Assembly (NCBI GenBank): GCA_964343275.1
Contig: CAYFIY010000001.1
Coordinates: 69,290 to 133,289, forward strand
Reading direction: 5' to 3'
DNA: 64,000 nucleotides
DNA from: Hadarchaeum sp964343275
GTDB lineage: Archaea > Hadarchaeota > Hadarchaeia > Hadarchaeales > Hadarchaeaceae
In this document: positions 42,930 through 51,687 of the stretch, in pieces
Layout of the letters: each line of letters begins with the position of its first letter
Position numbering within the stretch: the stretch's first letter is position 1
Program-made: the position numbers and the translations under genes
Notes under the pieces: generated by a model
The model's input: the letters and a program-made list of their open reading frames with translations, nothing else
Database searches by the model: none
Told to the model about the DNA's origin: nothing

Positions 42930-43589
42930 TCAACGTTTGCTCCCCTTGAAAATAACAGCCAAACCGTTATTATTGAAATATTTGTATGGGTGGAGGTCCT
43001 GCCTGTTCTTGTTGTAGTCGTTTATAGCCCCCATAACCCCAGGCCAAGTGATAATATCGTGCAGAGTTATTAGTCCCCCAATTCTAACATATGGTTCGTA
43101 TTTTTTCAGCTCATCAATCGCATGTTGGTATGTGTGAATCGTGTCGATGAAAAGGTGGTCTATGGGCTTGTCCCATTTCAATTTTAAGCTGTTTTCTCGG
43201 ATAAATGTCCAGTGTTTCTCGAGATTGTAGGCTTTTATTTTTGTGTGGGCTTCCTCACATTGATCGATATCTATGCTGTATACTTTTCCGTTTATTTTCT
43301 TAGCTGCGTCGAGAAAGGCTATAGTCGTCTCGCCAGTTCCAGTTCCAAGCTCAAGCACGGTCTTTAATCCGAGTTCGATGGTGAGCATGTTCAGCGTAGC
43401 GAGATGCTCATGTATGTCTGTCGGTTTTACCATGTGTGCTTCAAGAGGGATCGCCGGCCTGATATTGTGTTCCATTTTTTCAGCTTGAAGAAGATAATAT
43501 CTCTGCTTTCCGTGTAAAAGGTAATCCAGCGCCCTCTTGGGGTGACGCAAACCCGACTTCAATTTTTGGCTCTTAGTCATTCGCCGCAC
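42930..43589 (-). CDS. Class I SAM methyltransferase (Methyltransf_24 type)
   Basis: 219 residues. VLELGTGTGETTIAFLDAA is the SAM-binding motif, VYSIDIDQCEEA binds the ribose, and DHLFIDTIHTYQHAIDELKKY with GGLITLHDI matches the Methyltransf_24/cephalosporin-hydroxylase-like group common in sugar loci. It probably methylates a glycan hydroxyl, but the substrate is unknown. It is convergent with the UXS-like gene, seven bases apart. Confidence 0.78.
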   Translation of the reverse strand: MRRMTKSQKLKSGLRHPKRALDYLLHGKQRYYLLQAEKMEHNIRPAIPLEAHMVKPTDIHEHLATLNMLTIELGLKTVLELGTGTGETTIAFLDAAKKINGKVYSIDIDQCEEAHTKIKAYNLEKHWTFIRENSLKLKWDKPIDHLFIDTIHTYQHAIDELKKYEPYVRIGGLITLHDIITWPGVMGAINDYNKNRQDLHPYKYFNNNGLAVIFKGSKR

Positions 43590-43739
43590 CGCAAATTAAA
43601 GATGATTTCGTGCGCTGGGATAAATAATCTTACTAGTACCGTTCAAATACCTAGTGTTTAAAGATTTGATAGTGAGTCAGATATCCCAGAGCCCGAGATG
43701 GACGCTGAATTCAACTTTTATGTTGAGGCTAAAAATTAA

Positions 43740-44687
43740 TCATGCTTTACCTTTTCTCCAATAATTGAGAGTATTTTCAAGTGTTCTTTCCAGAGGAATA
43801 TTTGGCTTCCAACCACAATCCCGTTTTATTTTAGTGTTATCCCCTACGATTATTGTCTCGTCTGTAGGACGCAGTTTTTTTGGGTCTATCTTAATTTTTA
43901 CTTTAATTCCTGATATCTCCAACAACTTGGGTAAAATCTCCCCTATTTTTATGGGGTTTGATGAGCAGACGTTGTACACACTACCAACTTCCCCTTTTTC
44001 TAGTACGGCCCAAAACGCGTCCAGGGCGTCTTGGATGTCTATTAAGTCCCGGATAACCTCCAAACTACCGACATGTATGACGGAGTCAGCTTTACCTCGC
44101 TCGATTCTGACTATCTGCCTAGAAAAATCTGAACAAGCATCCCCAGTTTTTTTTGGGCCCGTAGCGCCAAAAATTCTGAGTCTAAATGTCCTGATTTGGT
44201 AATTCCTAAAGTACTGGTAAGCGAGTAGATCCTGGGCTACTTTGCTCACTCCATAAGGGCTGACGGGAAGCAGCCGATGATTTTCTTTGATGGGCGGTTC
44301 GTACTTTTGGATAAATCCATATTCTGCGCTTGAGCCCGGGACGAGTATTTTCGGGTTCAATTTAAGCTTTCTTACGGTTTCAAAAAGGTATACCGTCCCC
44401 ATGACGTTGACGTCCATAGTGTCGACCGGGTCAACCCAAGAGACATCCGGGCGGCTTTGGGCAGCAAGATGGAAAATAATATCGGGATGGCTTTTTTTCA
44501 CAGCTCTTTCCACCGCAGGTCGATTGCACATGTCGCAGGTAATTAAGTTTATCTTGTCCTTGATTTGTTTGATGTTCTCAATGTTTGAATCGTGAACGGT
44601 TCCAAATACCTCAACATCCTTGGCCATTAGGTATTCGGGGAGGTAACTTCCGATAAACCCGTTTATGCCCGTGATAAGCGCTCTCAT
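43740..44687 (-). CDS. GDP-sugar 4,6-dehydratase-like SDR (GMD/RMD family)
   Basis: About 315 residues: ITGINGFIGSYLPEYL, HLAAQSRPDVSWVDPVDTMDVNVMGT in shortened family form, SSAEYGFIQ, SPYGVSKVAQDLLAYQYF, IFGATGPKK. This fits GDP-mannose 4,6-dehydratase or GDP-6-deoxy-mannose reductase. Because GDP-heptose genes share the locus, a GDP-heptose substrate is possible, as with Campylobacter 6-deoxyheptose enzymes. The ATG at 44687 is preferred, preceded by a GGTGTGGGG ribosome binding site; the longer frame starts at 44711. Confidence 0.8.
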   Translation of the reverse strand: MRALITGINGFIGSYLPEYLMAKDVEVFGTVHDSNIENIKQIKDKINLITCDMCNRPAVERAVKKSHPDIIFHLAAQSRPDVSWVDPVDTMDVNVMGTVYLFETVRKLKLNPKILVPGSSAEYGFIQKYEPPIKENHRLLPVSPYGVSKVAQDLLAYQYFRNYQIRTFRLRIFGATGPKKTGDACSDFSRQIVRIERGKADSVIHVGSLEVIRDLIDIQDALDAFWAVLEKGEVGSVYNVCSSNPIKIGEILPKLLEISGIKVKIKIDPKKLRPTDETIIVGDNTKIKRDCGWKPNIPLERTLENTLNYWRKGKA

Positions 44688-44798
44688 CCCCACACCACCA
44701 TAACGGTTCAAGCTGCTGCTATTAAAAAATGTCTAGAATAGCATTAACAATTGCAAAATACCTAAATAAGCAATAGAACATCTTACGTCAGGTGAACT

Positions 44799-45779
44799 AT
44801 GATAATAACTAGAACTCCAGCCCGGATAACTTTCGGGGGTGGAGGTACTGACTTGCCCTCCTATTATTCGGAGTACGGTGGTTTTTTGATAGGGGCAGCC
44901 ATCGATAAGTATATCTACATAAACCTGCACGATATATTCATCGACAAAATCATAGCACATTATTCCAAGTCCGAGACTGTAGATTTCGTCGATAAGCTTA
45001 AGCATCCGATAATAAGAGAAGCTCTCAAGCTGACTGGGGTCACCGAGAGGGTAGAAGTAGGTAGCATGGCCGATATTCCCGCCAGGGCTGGGCTAGGTTC
45101 CTCCGGGAGCTTCACAGTTGGGTTGTTGAAAGGGTTACATTTTCATAAGAGGGAGTATGTACCGCAACAGGATTTGGCCGAAGAAGCATGCAAAATTGAA
45201 ATAGATACACTGAAAGAGCCCATAGGTAAACAGGATCAATACATTGCAGCATTTGGCGGGATAATATCGCTCACTTTTAACAAGGATGGGACAGTTTTTG
45301 TCCAACCCCTTCGCCTCTCTAGAACCACCTTCGACGACTTAGAAAAGAACCTACTTCTATTTTTCACGGGCTTTTCTAGGAAATCGCACGCTGTTCTTAA
45401 AAGACAAGATAGGATGACAAAGAAGAAGGACGATTCTATGGTTAGCTACTTGCATGAAATAAAAGAAATAGGTTATCAGTCTCGGGACGCGTTAATGGCG
45501 GGGGATACTTTAAGGTTCGCAGAATTGCTGGACGTTCATTGGCAGAGCAAAAAAAAGAGGTCCAACTACATGAGCAACAAGAATATTGATAGGTGGTACA
45601 AAATAGCCCTCAGAAATGGCGGGGTCGGTGGGAAGCTCGTCGGCGGTGGCGGTGGCGGTTTTCTAATGTTATATGCTAAAAACAGAGATAGGCTCAGAGA
45701 AGCGATGGCTAAGAGGGGACTACGAGAGGTGAAGGTTCACTTTGACTTCGAGGGCTCAAAGGTCATCGTGGGCATGTGA
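44799..45779 (+). CDS. hddA: D-glycero-alpha-D-manno-heptose 7-phosphate kinase
   Basis: 326 residues of the GHMP kinase family: RTPARITFGGGGTDLPSYY at the N-terminus, the ATP loop PARAGLGSSGSFTVGLL, EEACKIEIDTLKEPIGKQDQ, and KLVGGGGGGFLMLY. This is the HddA pattern. The enzyme phosphorylates C1 of D-glycero-D-manno-heptose 7-phosphate to the alpha 1,7-bisphosphate on the GDP-heptose route. GGTGA precedes the ATG. It heads an operon with the dehydrogenase, SDR and Gfo/Idh genes. Confidence 0.9.
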   Translation: MIITRTPARITFGGGGTDLPSYYSEYGGFLIGAAIDKYIYINLHDIFIDKIIAHYSKSETVDFVDKLKHPIIREALKLTGVTERVEVGSMADIPARAGLGSSGSFTVGLLKGLHFHKREYVPQQDLAEEACKIEIDTLKEPIGKQDQYIAAFGGIISLTFNKDGTVFVQPLRLSRTTFDDLEKNLLLFFTGFSRKSHAVLKRQDRMTKKKDDSMVSYLHEIKEIGYQSRDALMAGDTLRFAELLDVHWQSKKKRSNYMSNKNIDRWYKIALRNGGVGGKLVGGGGGGFLMLYAKNRDRLREAMAKRGLREVKVHFDFEGSKVIVGM

Positions 45780-45799
45780 ATTGAGAGAGTAAGATTGTT

Positions 45800-47086
45800 T
45801 TGAAAATAACGGTATTTGGCCTGTGGCATCTTGGATGTGTAACAGCGGCTGGCCTGGCAGAACTCGGTTATAACGTTGTCGGAACGGATTTTGAAGAAGA
45901 ATCGCTGAAAGATTTATCTCAGGGGCGTCCCCCTATTTTCGAGCCCGGACTAGGAAACATAATTAAAAAGCACCTTCGAAGAAAAAGTCTGAAATTTTTA
46001 TTCGATAAAAAAGCTGCATTGGAAAAAGTTGATTTCATCTTCTTGACTTTTGACACCAAAGTCGGTGAGAACGATCGGATAGATTTAAGAGATATAAATA
46101 GAGCTTCGGTTGAGATATCGAAGTATATTAAAGACGATGCGATCTTGGTTGTCAGCAGTCAGTTACCAGTGGGCACTTCTACAAAGATCAAAGAAATGAT
46201 CTCTAAGAAAAATAAGAAGTGCGATGTTTGTTACGTGCCAGAAAACTTAAGATTGGGCGAGGCCATAAATTCATTTCTCAAGCCAGATAGAATAGTCATT
46301 GGGGCAAATAAAGATGTCACTCTGAAAAAGGTGAAAAAACTCTTTGAGCCCTTAAAATGTGAACAAATATTCATGAGCGTCGAAAGCGCTGAAATGGCAA
46401 AGCACGCCCTAAATGCCTACTTGGCCGCGTGTATTAGCTTTATCAACGAGATCTCCGATATTTGTGAACTTACCGGCGCTTCTGCAGTCGAGGTGGTCAA
46501 GGCGCTGAAAACAGATAAAAGGGTTAGTCCATATGCGCCAATCAACCCTGGATTGGGATTTTCAGGAGGAACTTTAGCGCGGGACGTCCAAGTTTTGCGG
46601 AAACGAGGGAAAATGAGAGATTACGATACAAAGATATTGGATGCCGTCATACAGGTGAACAACAATAGAGTTCATCTTGTTTCAAAAAAACTCGAGAAAT
46701 TATTTGGGAGCCTCAGATCGCTTAAGGTTGGGATTTTAGGGTTGACGTACAAACCAGGTACAGATACCCTCAGGAGGTCCATTTCTTTAGAGATAGCAAA
46801 GGATATCATATCCCGTGGCGCCACGGTGAAAGCTTACGATCCAAAAATCAGAGAGGTAATATCCAACGTTCCGGAGATTGAAGTATGTAGGAACGCAGAA
46901 GATGTTGCAAGGGGAAGCGATGTGATCGTTTTGGTCACAGAATGGCCGGAATTCAAAAAGTTACAACTCGGAAAAATAAAGACTCTTATGAAAAACCATG
47001 TATTCTTAGATACAAAGAACTTTTTAGACCCTCAGGAATTTAGGAGATTGAAATTTAGATATATCGGTGTCGGTTATGAAACTTGA
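45800..47086 (+). CDS. UDP-glucose dehydrogenase-family protein lacking the catalytic Cys
   Basis: 428 residues with all three domains: FGLWHLGCVTAAGLAELGYNVVGTD, SSQLPVGTSTKI, the helical linker and the C-terminal domain (GLTYKPGTDTLRRSISLEIA, LVTEWPEF). At the active site, where the family has GFGGSCFPKD, this protein has GFSGGTLARD with Thr258 in place of Cys. Without the thiol it cannot do the normal four-electron oxidation. It may do a two-electron oxidation or bind sugar nucleotides only. TTG start at 45800. Its end overlaps the SDR gene by 11 bases. Confidence 0.85.
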   Translation: MKITVFGLWHLGCVTAAGLAELGYNVVGTDFEEESLKDLSQGRPPIFEPGLGNIIKKHLRRKSLKFLFDKKAALEKVDFIFLTFDTKVGENDRIDLRDINRASVEISKYIKDDAILVVSSQLPVGTSTKIKEMISKKNKKCDVCYVPENLRLGEAINSFLKPDRIVIGANKDVTLKKVKKLFEPLKCEQIFMSVESAEMAKHALNAYLAACISFINEISDICELTGASAVEVVKALKTDKRVSPYAPINPGLGFSGGTLARDVQVLRKRGKMRDYDTKILDAVIQVNNNRVHLVSKKLEKLFGSLRSLKVGILGLTYKPGTDTLRRSISLEIAKDIISRGATVKAYDPKIREVISNVPEIEVCRNAEDVARGSDVIVLVTEWPEFKKLQLGKIKTLMKNHVFLDTKNFLDPQEFRRLKFRYIGVGYET

Positions 47087-47930
47087 TGGCAAAGTGGCAA
47101 TTATCACTGGTGCGAGCAAGGGAATTGGGAGGGCCATCGCGAAAACTTTTGCGAAAGAGGGTTGCAACTTGGTCACAGTTTCAAGGAACTTTGACGAGAT
47201 AAGAAAGGCCGCTGAAGAACTAGGGAAATTTGGTCCCGAAGTATTGCCCTTAGCGTGCGATGTTTCTGTCCCCAAAGATGTCAAAGAAATGGTCAAAGAG
47301 ACTATCAAGCGTTTTGGGAGGATAGATATCTTCGTCAATAATGCTGGTATTTACGGTCCGTTTGGGCCATTCGTGGATAATGATTTGGAGATGTGGAAGA
47401 AAGCGATCGACATAAATTTGATGGGCACAATGATATGCACTAAATACGTTCTGCCTTATATGATTAGGTCCGGAAAAGGAAAAATTATAAACCTGTCCGG
47501 TGGAGGCTCTGGAGGACCTGCAACGCCCACCATAAGTGCCTATGTGACCTCTAAAATGGCAGTGGTTAGATTTACGGAGGTGATAGCGGAAGAGGTGAAA
47601 GATCATAATATCCAAGTCAACTCAATAGCCCCTGGCGCCGTGAACACACGCCTCTTGGATCAAGTTTTGGGTGCTATGGGTAAGGTCGAAAAAAAGTTCT
47701 TGGAGAGATCGTTAAAACAAAGGGAAACTGGGGGCGTTCCACCAGAAAAGGCTGCTGACCTAGCGCTGTTTTTAGCTTCTGAAGAGTCAGACGCAGTGAC
47801 GGGAAAGTTGATAAGTGCTGTTTGGGACGATTATCGTAATTTTGGCAAGAGGCTTGAGGAAATAATCGGAACGTCCCTGTACACCGTGAGGCGTATAGAC
47901 GGAAAGATCTACGAAGAGGTTCGAAAATGA
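47076..47930 (+). CDS. Short-chain dehydrogenase/reductase
   Basis: About 284 residues, classical SDR: ITGASKGIGRAIA (NAD site), NNAGIYGPFGPF, the catalytic Tyr in ISAYVTSKMAVVRF, and NSIAPGAVNTRLL. The substrate is probably a sugar or sugar nucleotide, given its tight coupling with the neighbours on both sides (11- and 4-base overlaps). The ATG at 47076 follows the upstream GTG at 47067, which is an alternative start. Confidence 0.85.
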   Translation: MKLDGKVAIITGASKGIGRAIAKTFAKEGCNLVTVSRNFDEIRKAAEELGKFGPEVLPLACDVSVPKDVKEMVKETIKRFGRIDIFVNNAGIYGPFGPFVDNDLEMWKKAIDINLMGTMICTKYVLPYMIRSGKGKIINLSGGGSGGPATPTISAYVTSKMAVVRFTEVIAEEVKDHNIQVNSIAPGAVNTRLLDQVLGAMGKVEKKFLERSLKQRETGGVPPEKAADLALFLASEESDAVTGKLISAVWDDYRNFGKRLEEIIGTSLYTVRRIDGKIYEEVRK

Positions 47931-48910
47931 GGGTTGGTATAGTAGGGGCCGGCTTAGTTGGGAAAAAAAGGGCTCAATCTCTAGGAGATGCCAAACTGGT
48001 CATGGTGGCGGATGTCATTGAAAAAAAGGCAAAAGATTTCGGAAAAAAATTTGGTTGTAGCTATACCACTAACTGGAAGGACGTCGTGAATAACGATTTA
48101 GTCGATATCGTAATCGTGTCGACACCGAACGATCAACTTGTGCCTATTGCAATCGAGGCGATAAAAAATGGCAAACACACCTTGATCGAGAAGCCTTGTG
48201 CGAGAAATCCCAAAGAGCTTTTACGCGTTGTAAATGAGGCGAGGCGACATGCGAATGTTAAAGTCAAGGCTGGATTAAACCATCGTTTCCATCCGGCCAT
48301 CGCGAAAGCGAAAGAGATTCTTGATGGAGGCGAAGTCGGAGAACTAATGTACATACGTGGCAGGTATGGTCACGGCGGTAGAAAGGATTACAACACGGAA
48401 TGGAGGGCAAAGCCTGAGATAGCTGGAGGTGGCGAGTTACTCGACCAAGGGATGCACTTGATCGATTTATCAATGATGTTCGCGGGTAAATTTGGGGAAG
48501 CGATCGGATACTGTAAGACCATGTTTTGGGATATGGAAGTCGAGGACAACGGCTTTGCGCTGCTTAAAAATAAAAAAGGACAAATCGCAAGTATTCATTC
48601 CAGCTGGACCGAATGGAAGAACCTTTTTTCATTCGAGATTTTTTGCAAGCACGGCAAGCTCGAGATAAATGGTTTGGGTGGTAGCTATGGTGTGGAAACG
48701 CTGACCTATTACAAGATGAAACCCGAGTTCGGCGTACCGGATAAGTACGTCCACACGTGGCCTGCTATGGATGTTTCATGGGAATTGGAGTTCAGAAACC
48801 TTACCGATGCCATAGAAGGAAAGTCTGAGATTTTTGGGTCGCTTCAGGACGCATATGAGACAATGAAACTCATTTTTGATATATACAAATGGAATACTAA
48901 GCACGGTTAG
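47927..48910 (+). CDS. Gfo/Idh/MocA-family oxidoreductase
   Basis: 327 residues: VGIVGAGLVGKKRAQSL (NAD site), STPNDQLVPIAIEAI, the EKPCARNPKEL signature with catalytic Lys, and HRFHPAI, then a C-terminal beta-sheet domain with GGGELLDQGMHLIDL. It oxidises or reduces a sugar at one ring carbon. The ATGA overlap with the SDR gene places the dehydrogenase-like, SDR and Gfo/Idh proteins in one pathway, possibly making a keto or amino sugar; no aminotransferase follows. Confidence 0.87.
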   Translation: MRVGIVGAGLVGKKRAQSLGDAKLVMVADVIEKKAKDFGKKFGCSYTTNWKDVVNNDLVDIVIVSTPNDQLVPIAIEAIKNGKHTLIEKPCARNPKELLRVVNEARRHANVKVKAGLNHRFHPAIAKAKEILDGGEVGELMYIRGRYGHGGRKDYNTEWRAKPEIAGGGELLDQGMHLIDLSMMFAGKFGEAIGYCKTMFWDMEVEDNGFALLKNKKGQIASIHSSWTEWKNLFSFEIFCKHGKLEINGLGGSYGVETLTYYKMKPEFGVPDKYVHTWPAMDVSWELEFRNLTDAIEGKSEIFGSLQDAYETMKLIFDIYKWNTKHG

Positions 48911-48945
48911 ATATCCTGCCTAAAAAGATTAGAAGTAAAGCGAAA

Positions 48946-49428
48946 TCAACCACTTGGTTTGTCTCTTGCCTTCGATTTGGCTGCAAGAAAAAGTATACCC
49001 GCGGTCACTACACTGAGCACCGTCGGAGTCCAGCTGTCTGAAGGTATAAGTCCCAACTGAAAACCCCATGTCCAGTCAAAAGGGAAAAGAATTATCATTC
49101 CGCCTGCAACGTGCGTGAGTAGTGCATCCAGCGCGAAATGTGCAATAACTCCCACAATCATCAAGAAAAAAACTCGCCTTCTAGCAAACATCAGTGATAT
49201 TATAGCCGCCACGATTGCCGAACCTACTGGCGTATGGAAAGGCAGAAGAAATCCGGCAACGTCTATCTCAATCCAAGAAAGTAAGTAATTTATCTTAATG
49301 ATATCAGGGATAACCGCTCCGAACATTATTATTGGTATCTCCCTGTTCGAGAGCTTTGATGACTTGAGCTGGAAAATCTTTGAGCCTATCCATGGGACGA
49401 GAAGGTGGGCAATCCAGTCGACCATCAT
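48946..49428 (-). CDS. YdjM/DUF457-type membrane metal-dependent hydrolase
   Basis: 160 residues with four or five hydrophobic segments. DWIAHLLVPWIG, AVIPDIIKI, LLPFHTPVGSAI and IAHFALDALLTH carry the His and Asp residues that mark the LexA-regulated YdjM/DUF457 family. Predicted metal-dependent hydrolase in the membrane; substrate unknown. Its ATG overlaps the stop of the upstream gene by four bases. Confidence 0.75.
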   Translation of the reverse strand: MMVDWIAHLLVPWIGSKIFQLKSSKLSNREIPIIMFGAVIPDIIKINYLLSWIEIDVAGFLLPFHTPVGSAIVAAIISLMFARRRVFFLMIVGVIAHFALDALLTHVAGGMIILFPFDWTWGFQLGLIPSDSWTPTVLSVVTAGILFLAAKSKARDKPSG

Positions 49429-49877
49429 TCCCTCTCCACGAATTTGAACACTTTAAACTTGAACTTCCAATTCTTTAGAAAAATGAGGATAAGAAGGCCA
49501 GCACCAATCAAGGAGCGGGCAAATATGGAGTAATAGCTTGGGCCGTCGTAGACCAAGACGCTCTCCGCTCTTATCTGGTAATCAAGTTCAAGCGTGCCCA
49601 GAATCTCCGCTTTATCTCCTACCTTAGCCATCATGGGCTTGACCTCAAAGATTGATTTTCCGGTGGAAACAACTGAGGTATCACTTGTTGCTCTGGTAAC
49701 TGTTCCGAATATGCTAATTTTTTCCCCAACATTTTTTTGATAATTTGATACAATCTCATCCACTGTTGGGTAGGGTAAATTCTTTGGGTACTCATAACTG
49801 CTATACACACAAAGGGAGATCATCGCAATGAGGAGCAACAGGGCAGTTACCTTTTTTGGGACCCTTATTCGTAGCAT
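49425..49877 (-). CDS. Membrane-anchored protein, unknown, possible OB fold
   Basis: 150 residues. An N-terminal anchor (VTALLLLIAMISLCVY, about 9-25) leads into an extracellular part of about 80 residues rich in beta strands (GEKISIFGTVTRATSD, VGDKAEILGTLELDYQIRAESVLVY), like the nucleic-acid-type OB folds found in membrane proteins. A second membrane segment (IFARSLIGAGLLILIFL) precedes a basic tail. I do not recognise the family. Start overlaps the epimerase end by 13 bases and its end overlaps the DUF457 gene, so all three are one unit. Confidence 0.6.
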   Translation of the reverse strand: MLRIRVPKKVTALLLLIAMISLCVYSSYEYPKNLPYPTVDEIVSNYQKNVGEKISIFGTVTRATSDTSVVSTGKSIFEVKPMMAKVGDKAEILGTLELDYQIRAESVLVYDGPSYYSIFARSLIGAGLLILIFLKNWKFKFKVFKFVERE

Positions 49878-50791
49878 TTTATCAGCATTTTGAGTCCCTT
49901 TTCGAACTGGACTTGAGCATTGAAACCCAAGATTTTCCTAGCTTTCGCCGTGTCGGCCTGATGTTTATAAACGTACCCCGTTATTGGGTTGGGCGCATAT
50001 TTTGGAGCAATTTTTGTCACTAGGTATTTGTTTAGCAATGCGGTTGCGGCATTGACAGTGACTGGATTTCCAGTCCCGACGTTGAAAACTTCTCCAGAGG
50101 CTTTTTTCTTGGCAGCCGCTAAAAGGTTGGCTCGGGCCACATCTTCCACATAAATGAAATCACGTGTTTGTTTGCCGTCGCCATATATTATCGGTCTTTC
50201 TCCCTTCTCCAATCCCCAAAGAAACTGGGTGATGAGGTTGGCATACTTTCCCTTTTGCTTCTCCCCGGGGCCGTAGACGCTGAAGTATCTAAGTCCGACC
50301 GTCTCCAGACCTCGTTCAGCCGTAAATGTCTTTGCAAGGTGCTCAGCGGCTAGTTTTGTCATTGAATAAAAGTTTCCGCAGCGCTCTATGCGTATATTTT
50401 CGCGGAATGGCGGTTTAAGAGCACCATAAATGGTGGAGGTCGAAGCATGGACAACCCTTTTGGCACCGTTTTCATGGGCATAACGAAGCAGCTTGGAGAA
50501 TCCTTGGACATTAACAGAAATTCCTAAACTTGGATCTGGGACGAACATTTGCGACGATGAAATTGCCGCCTGATGAAAAATGTAGTCTATTCCACGTGTC
50601 GCCTTTTTTATCAATTTTTCGTCCCTTATATCACCATTTAAAATCTCGATTTCATCCCTCATATCATCCAGGTTGGTTGATTTACCAAGGAGGAAATTAT
50701 CGATGACGCGAACTTCCCATCCCTTTTTGAGGCTAGCTTTAACGATGTTTGAACCTATGAAACCGGCTCCGCCAGTGACCAAGACCCTCAG
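49865..50791 (-). CDS. NAD-dependent epimerase/dehydratase, UDP-glucose 4-epimerase-like
   Basis: About 308 residues: TGGAGFIGSNIVKASLKKG, HQAAISSSQMFVPDP, STSTIYGALKPPFREN, FYSMTKLAAEHLAK (catalytic Tyr-x3-Lys), and DFIYVEDVARANLLAA. This is a sugar-nucleotide epimerase close to GalE or WbpP-like enzymes. No ATG is available. A TTG at 50782 would remove three residues of the first strand. A CTG at 50789-50791 gives the family start MRVLVTGGAGF, with GGTGA three to four bases ahead, so CTG may be used. Confidence 0.83.
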   Translation of the reverse strand: MRVLVTGGAGFIGSNIVKASLKKGWEVRVIDNFLLGKSTNLDDMRDEIEILNGDIRDEKLIKKATRGIDYIFHQAAISSSQMFVPDPSLGISVNVQGFSKLLRYAHENGAKRVVHASTSTIYGALKPPFRENIRIERCGNFYSMTKLAAEHLAKTFTAERGLETVGLRYFSVYGPGEKQKGKYANLITQFLWGLEKGERPIIYGDGKQTRDFIYVEDVARANLLAAAKKKASGEVFNVGTGNPVTVNAATALLNKYLVTKIAPKYAPNPITGYVYKHQADTAKARKILGFNAQVQFEKGLKMLIKCYE

Positions 50792-50962
50792 ATAATCACC
50801 GTATACAAATACGGCACATGATCCTATTTAAACCAAGTTCAGGCCTTCGTTTTCTGAATTAGAAATTGTTTTATTTCTCCGATTGAAAGCGACACAATGG
50901 CAACGATTTTAGGCTTCGAGCACAAATTTTGTGTAGTTGGATATTGAAATTGGAGGCGGCGG

Positions 50963-51667
50963 ATGCAAGCAATTGTCTTGGTAGGTGGCGTTGGAGCAAG
51001 GCTTAGGCCCATAACGGATAAAATTCCGAAGGCCATGATCCCACTTCAAGGTAAGCCGTTCCTTGAACACCAGCTTATGTTGCTCAAACGGAATGGTATT
51101 TTGGACATCGTGCTTAGTGTTGGATACCGCGGTAATAAAATAAAGGATTACTTTGGTGATGGTAGTAAGTTCGGGATTGGAATCAGTTACAGCGAAGAGG
51201 CGGAAAAACTCATGGGAACTGCAGGGGCTTTAAAAAACGCTTGGGGTCTGCTTGAAGATACTTTCTTTGTAACATACGGGGATGCGTTTCTACTCTTAGA
51301 CTACCAGGAGGTAATGGTATATTTCAAAAAAGCCGACAAACTCGGACTGATGGTGGCATACAAAAATTTTGACAAATATGATAGGAGCAATGTGGTCGTG
51401 GAAAACAGCATGGTGAAAATTTACGACAGAAATAGAAAGTTTCCGGACATGGTCTACATAGATTTTGGAGTTTCAGTTCTAAGGAAGAAAGCACTTGATT
51501 TGATACCTCATGGAAAAGTTATTGACTTGGGGGAATTAAACCAAGAGCTGATAAAACGGAATGAACTCCTAGCATTTGAGACAAATCAAAGATTTTACGA
51601 AGTTGGCAGCCCAGAGGGTCTAAAAGAATTCGAGCAGCTGGTTTCATCTGGGCAGATCAAGATCTAA
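50963..51667 (+). CDS. hddC: D-glycero-alpha-D-manno-heptose 1-phosphate guanylyltransferase
   Basis: 234 residues with the nucleotidyltransferase start AIVLVGGVGARLRPITDKIPKAMIP, LEHQLMLLKRNGI, GTAGALKNAWGLLED and TYGDAFLL. The short length and the neighbours (HddA, GmhA, GmhB) favour HddC, which makes GDP-heptose, over a mannose or glucose enzyme, but the family is broad. A strong GGAGG ribosome binding site precedes the ATG. It is convergent with the transaldolase-like gene. Confidence 0.8.
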   Translation: MQAIVLVGGVGARLRPITDKIPKAMIPLQGKPFLEHQLMLLKRNGILDIVLSVGYRGNKIKDYFGDGSKFGIGISYSEEAEKLMGTAGALKNAWGLLEDTFFVTYGDAFLLLDYQEVMVYFKKADKLGLMVAYKNFDKYDRSNVVVENSMVKIYDRNRKFPDMVYIDFGVSVLRKKALDLIPHGKVIDLGELNQELIKRNELLAFETNQRFYEVGSPEGLKEFEQLVSSGQIKI

Positions 51668-51687
51668 CTTGGTTATCGATTGGTTGG

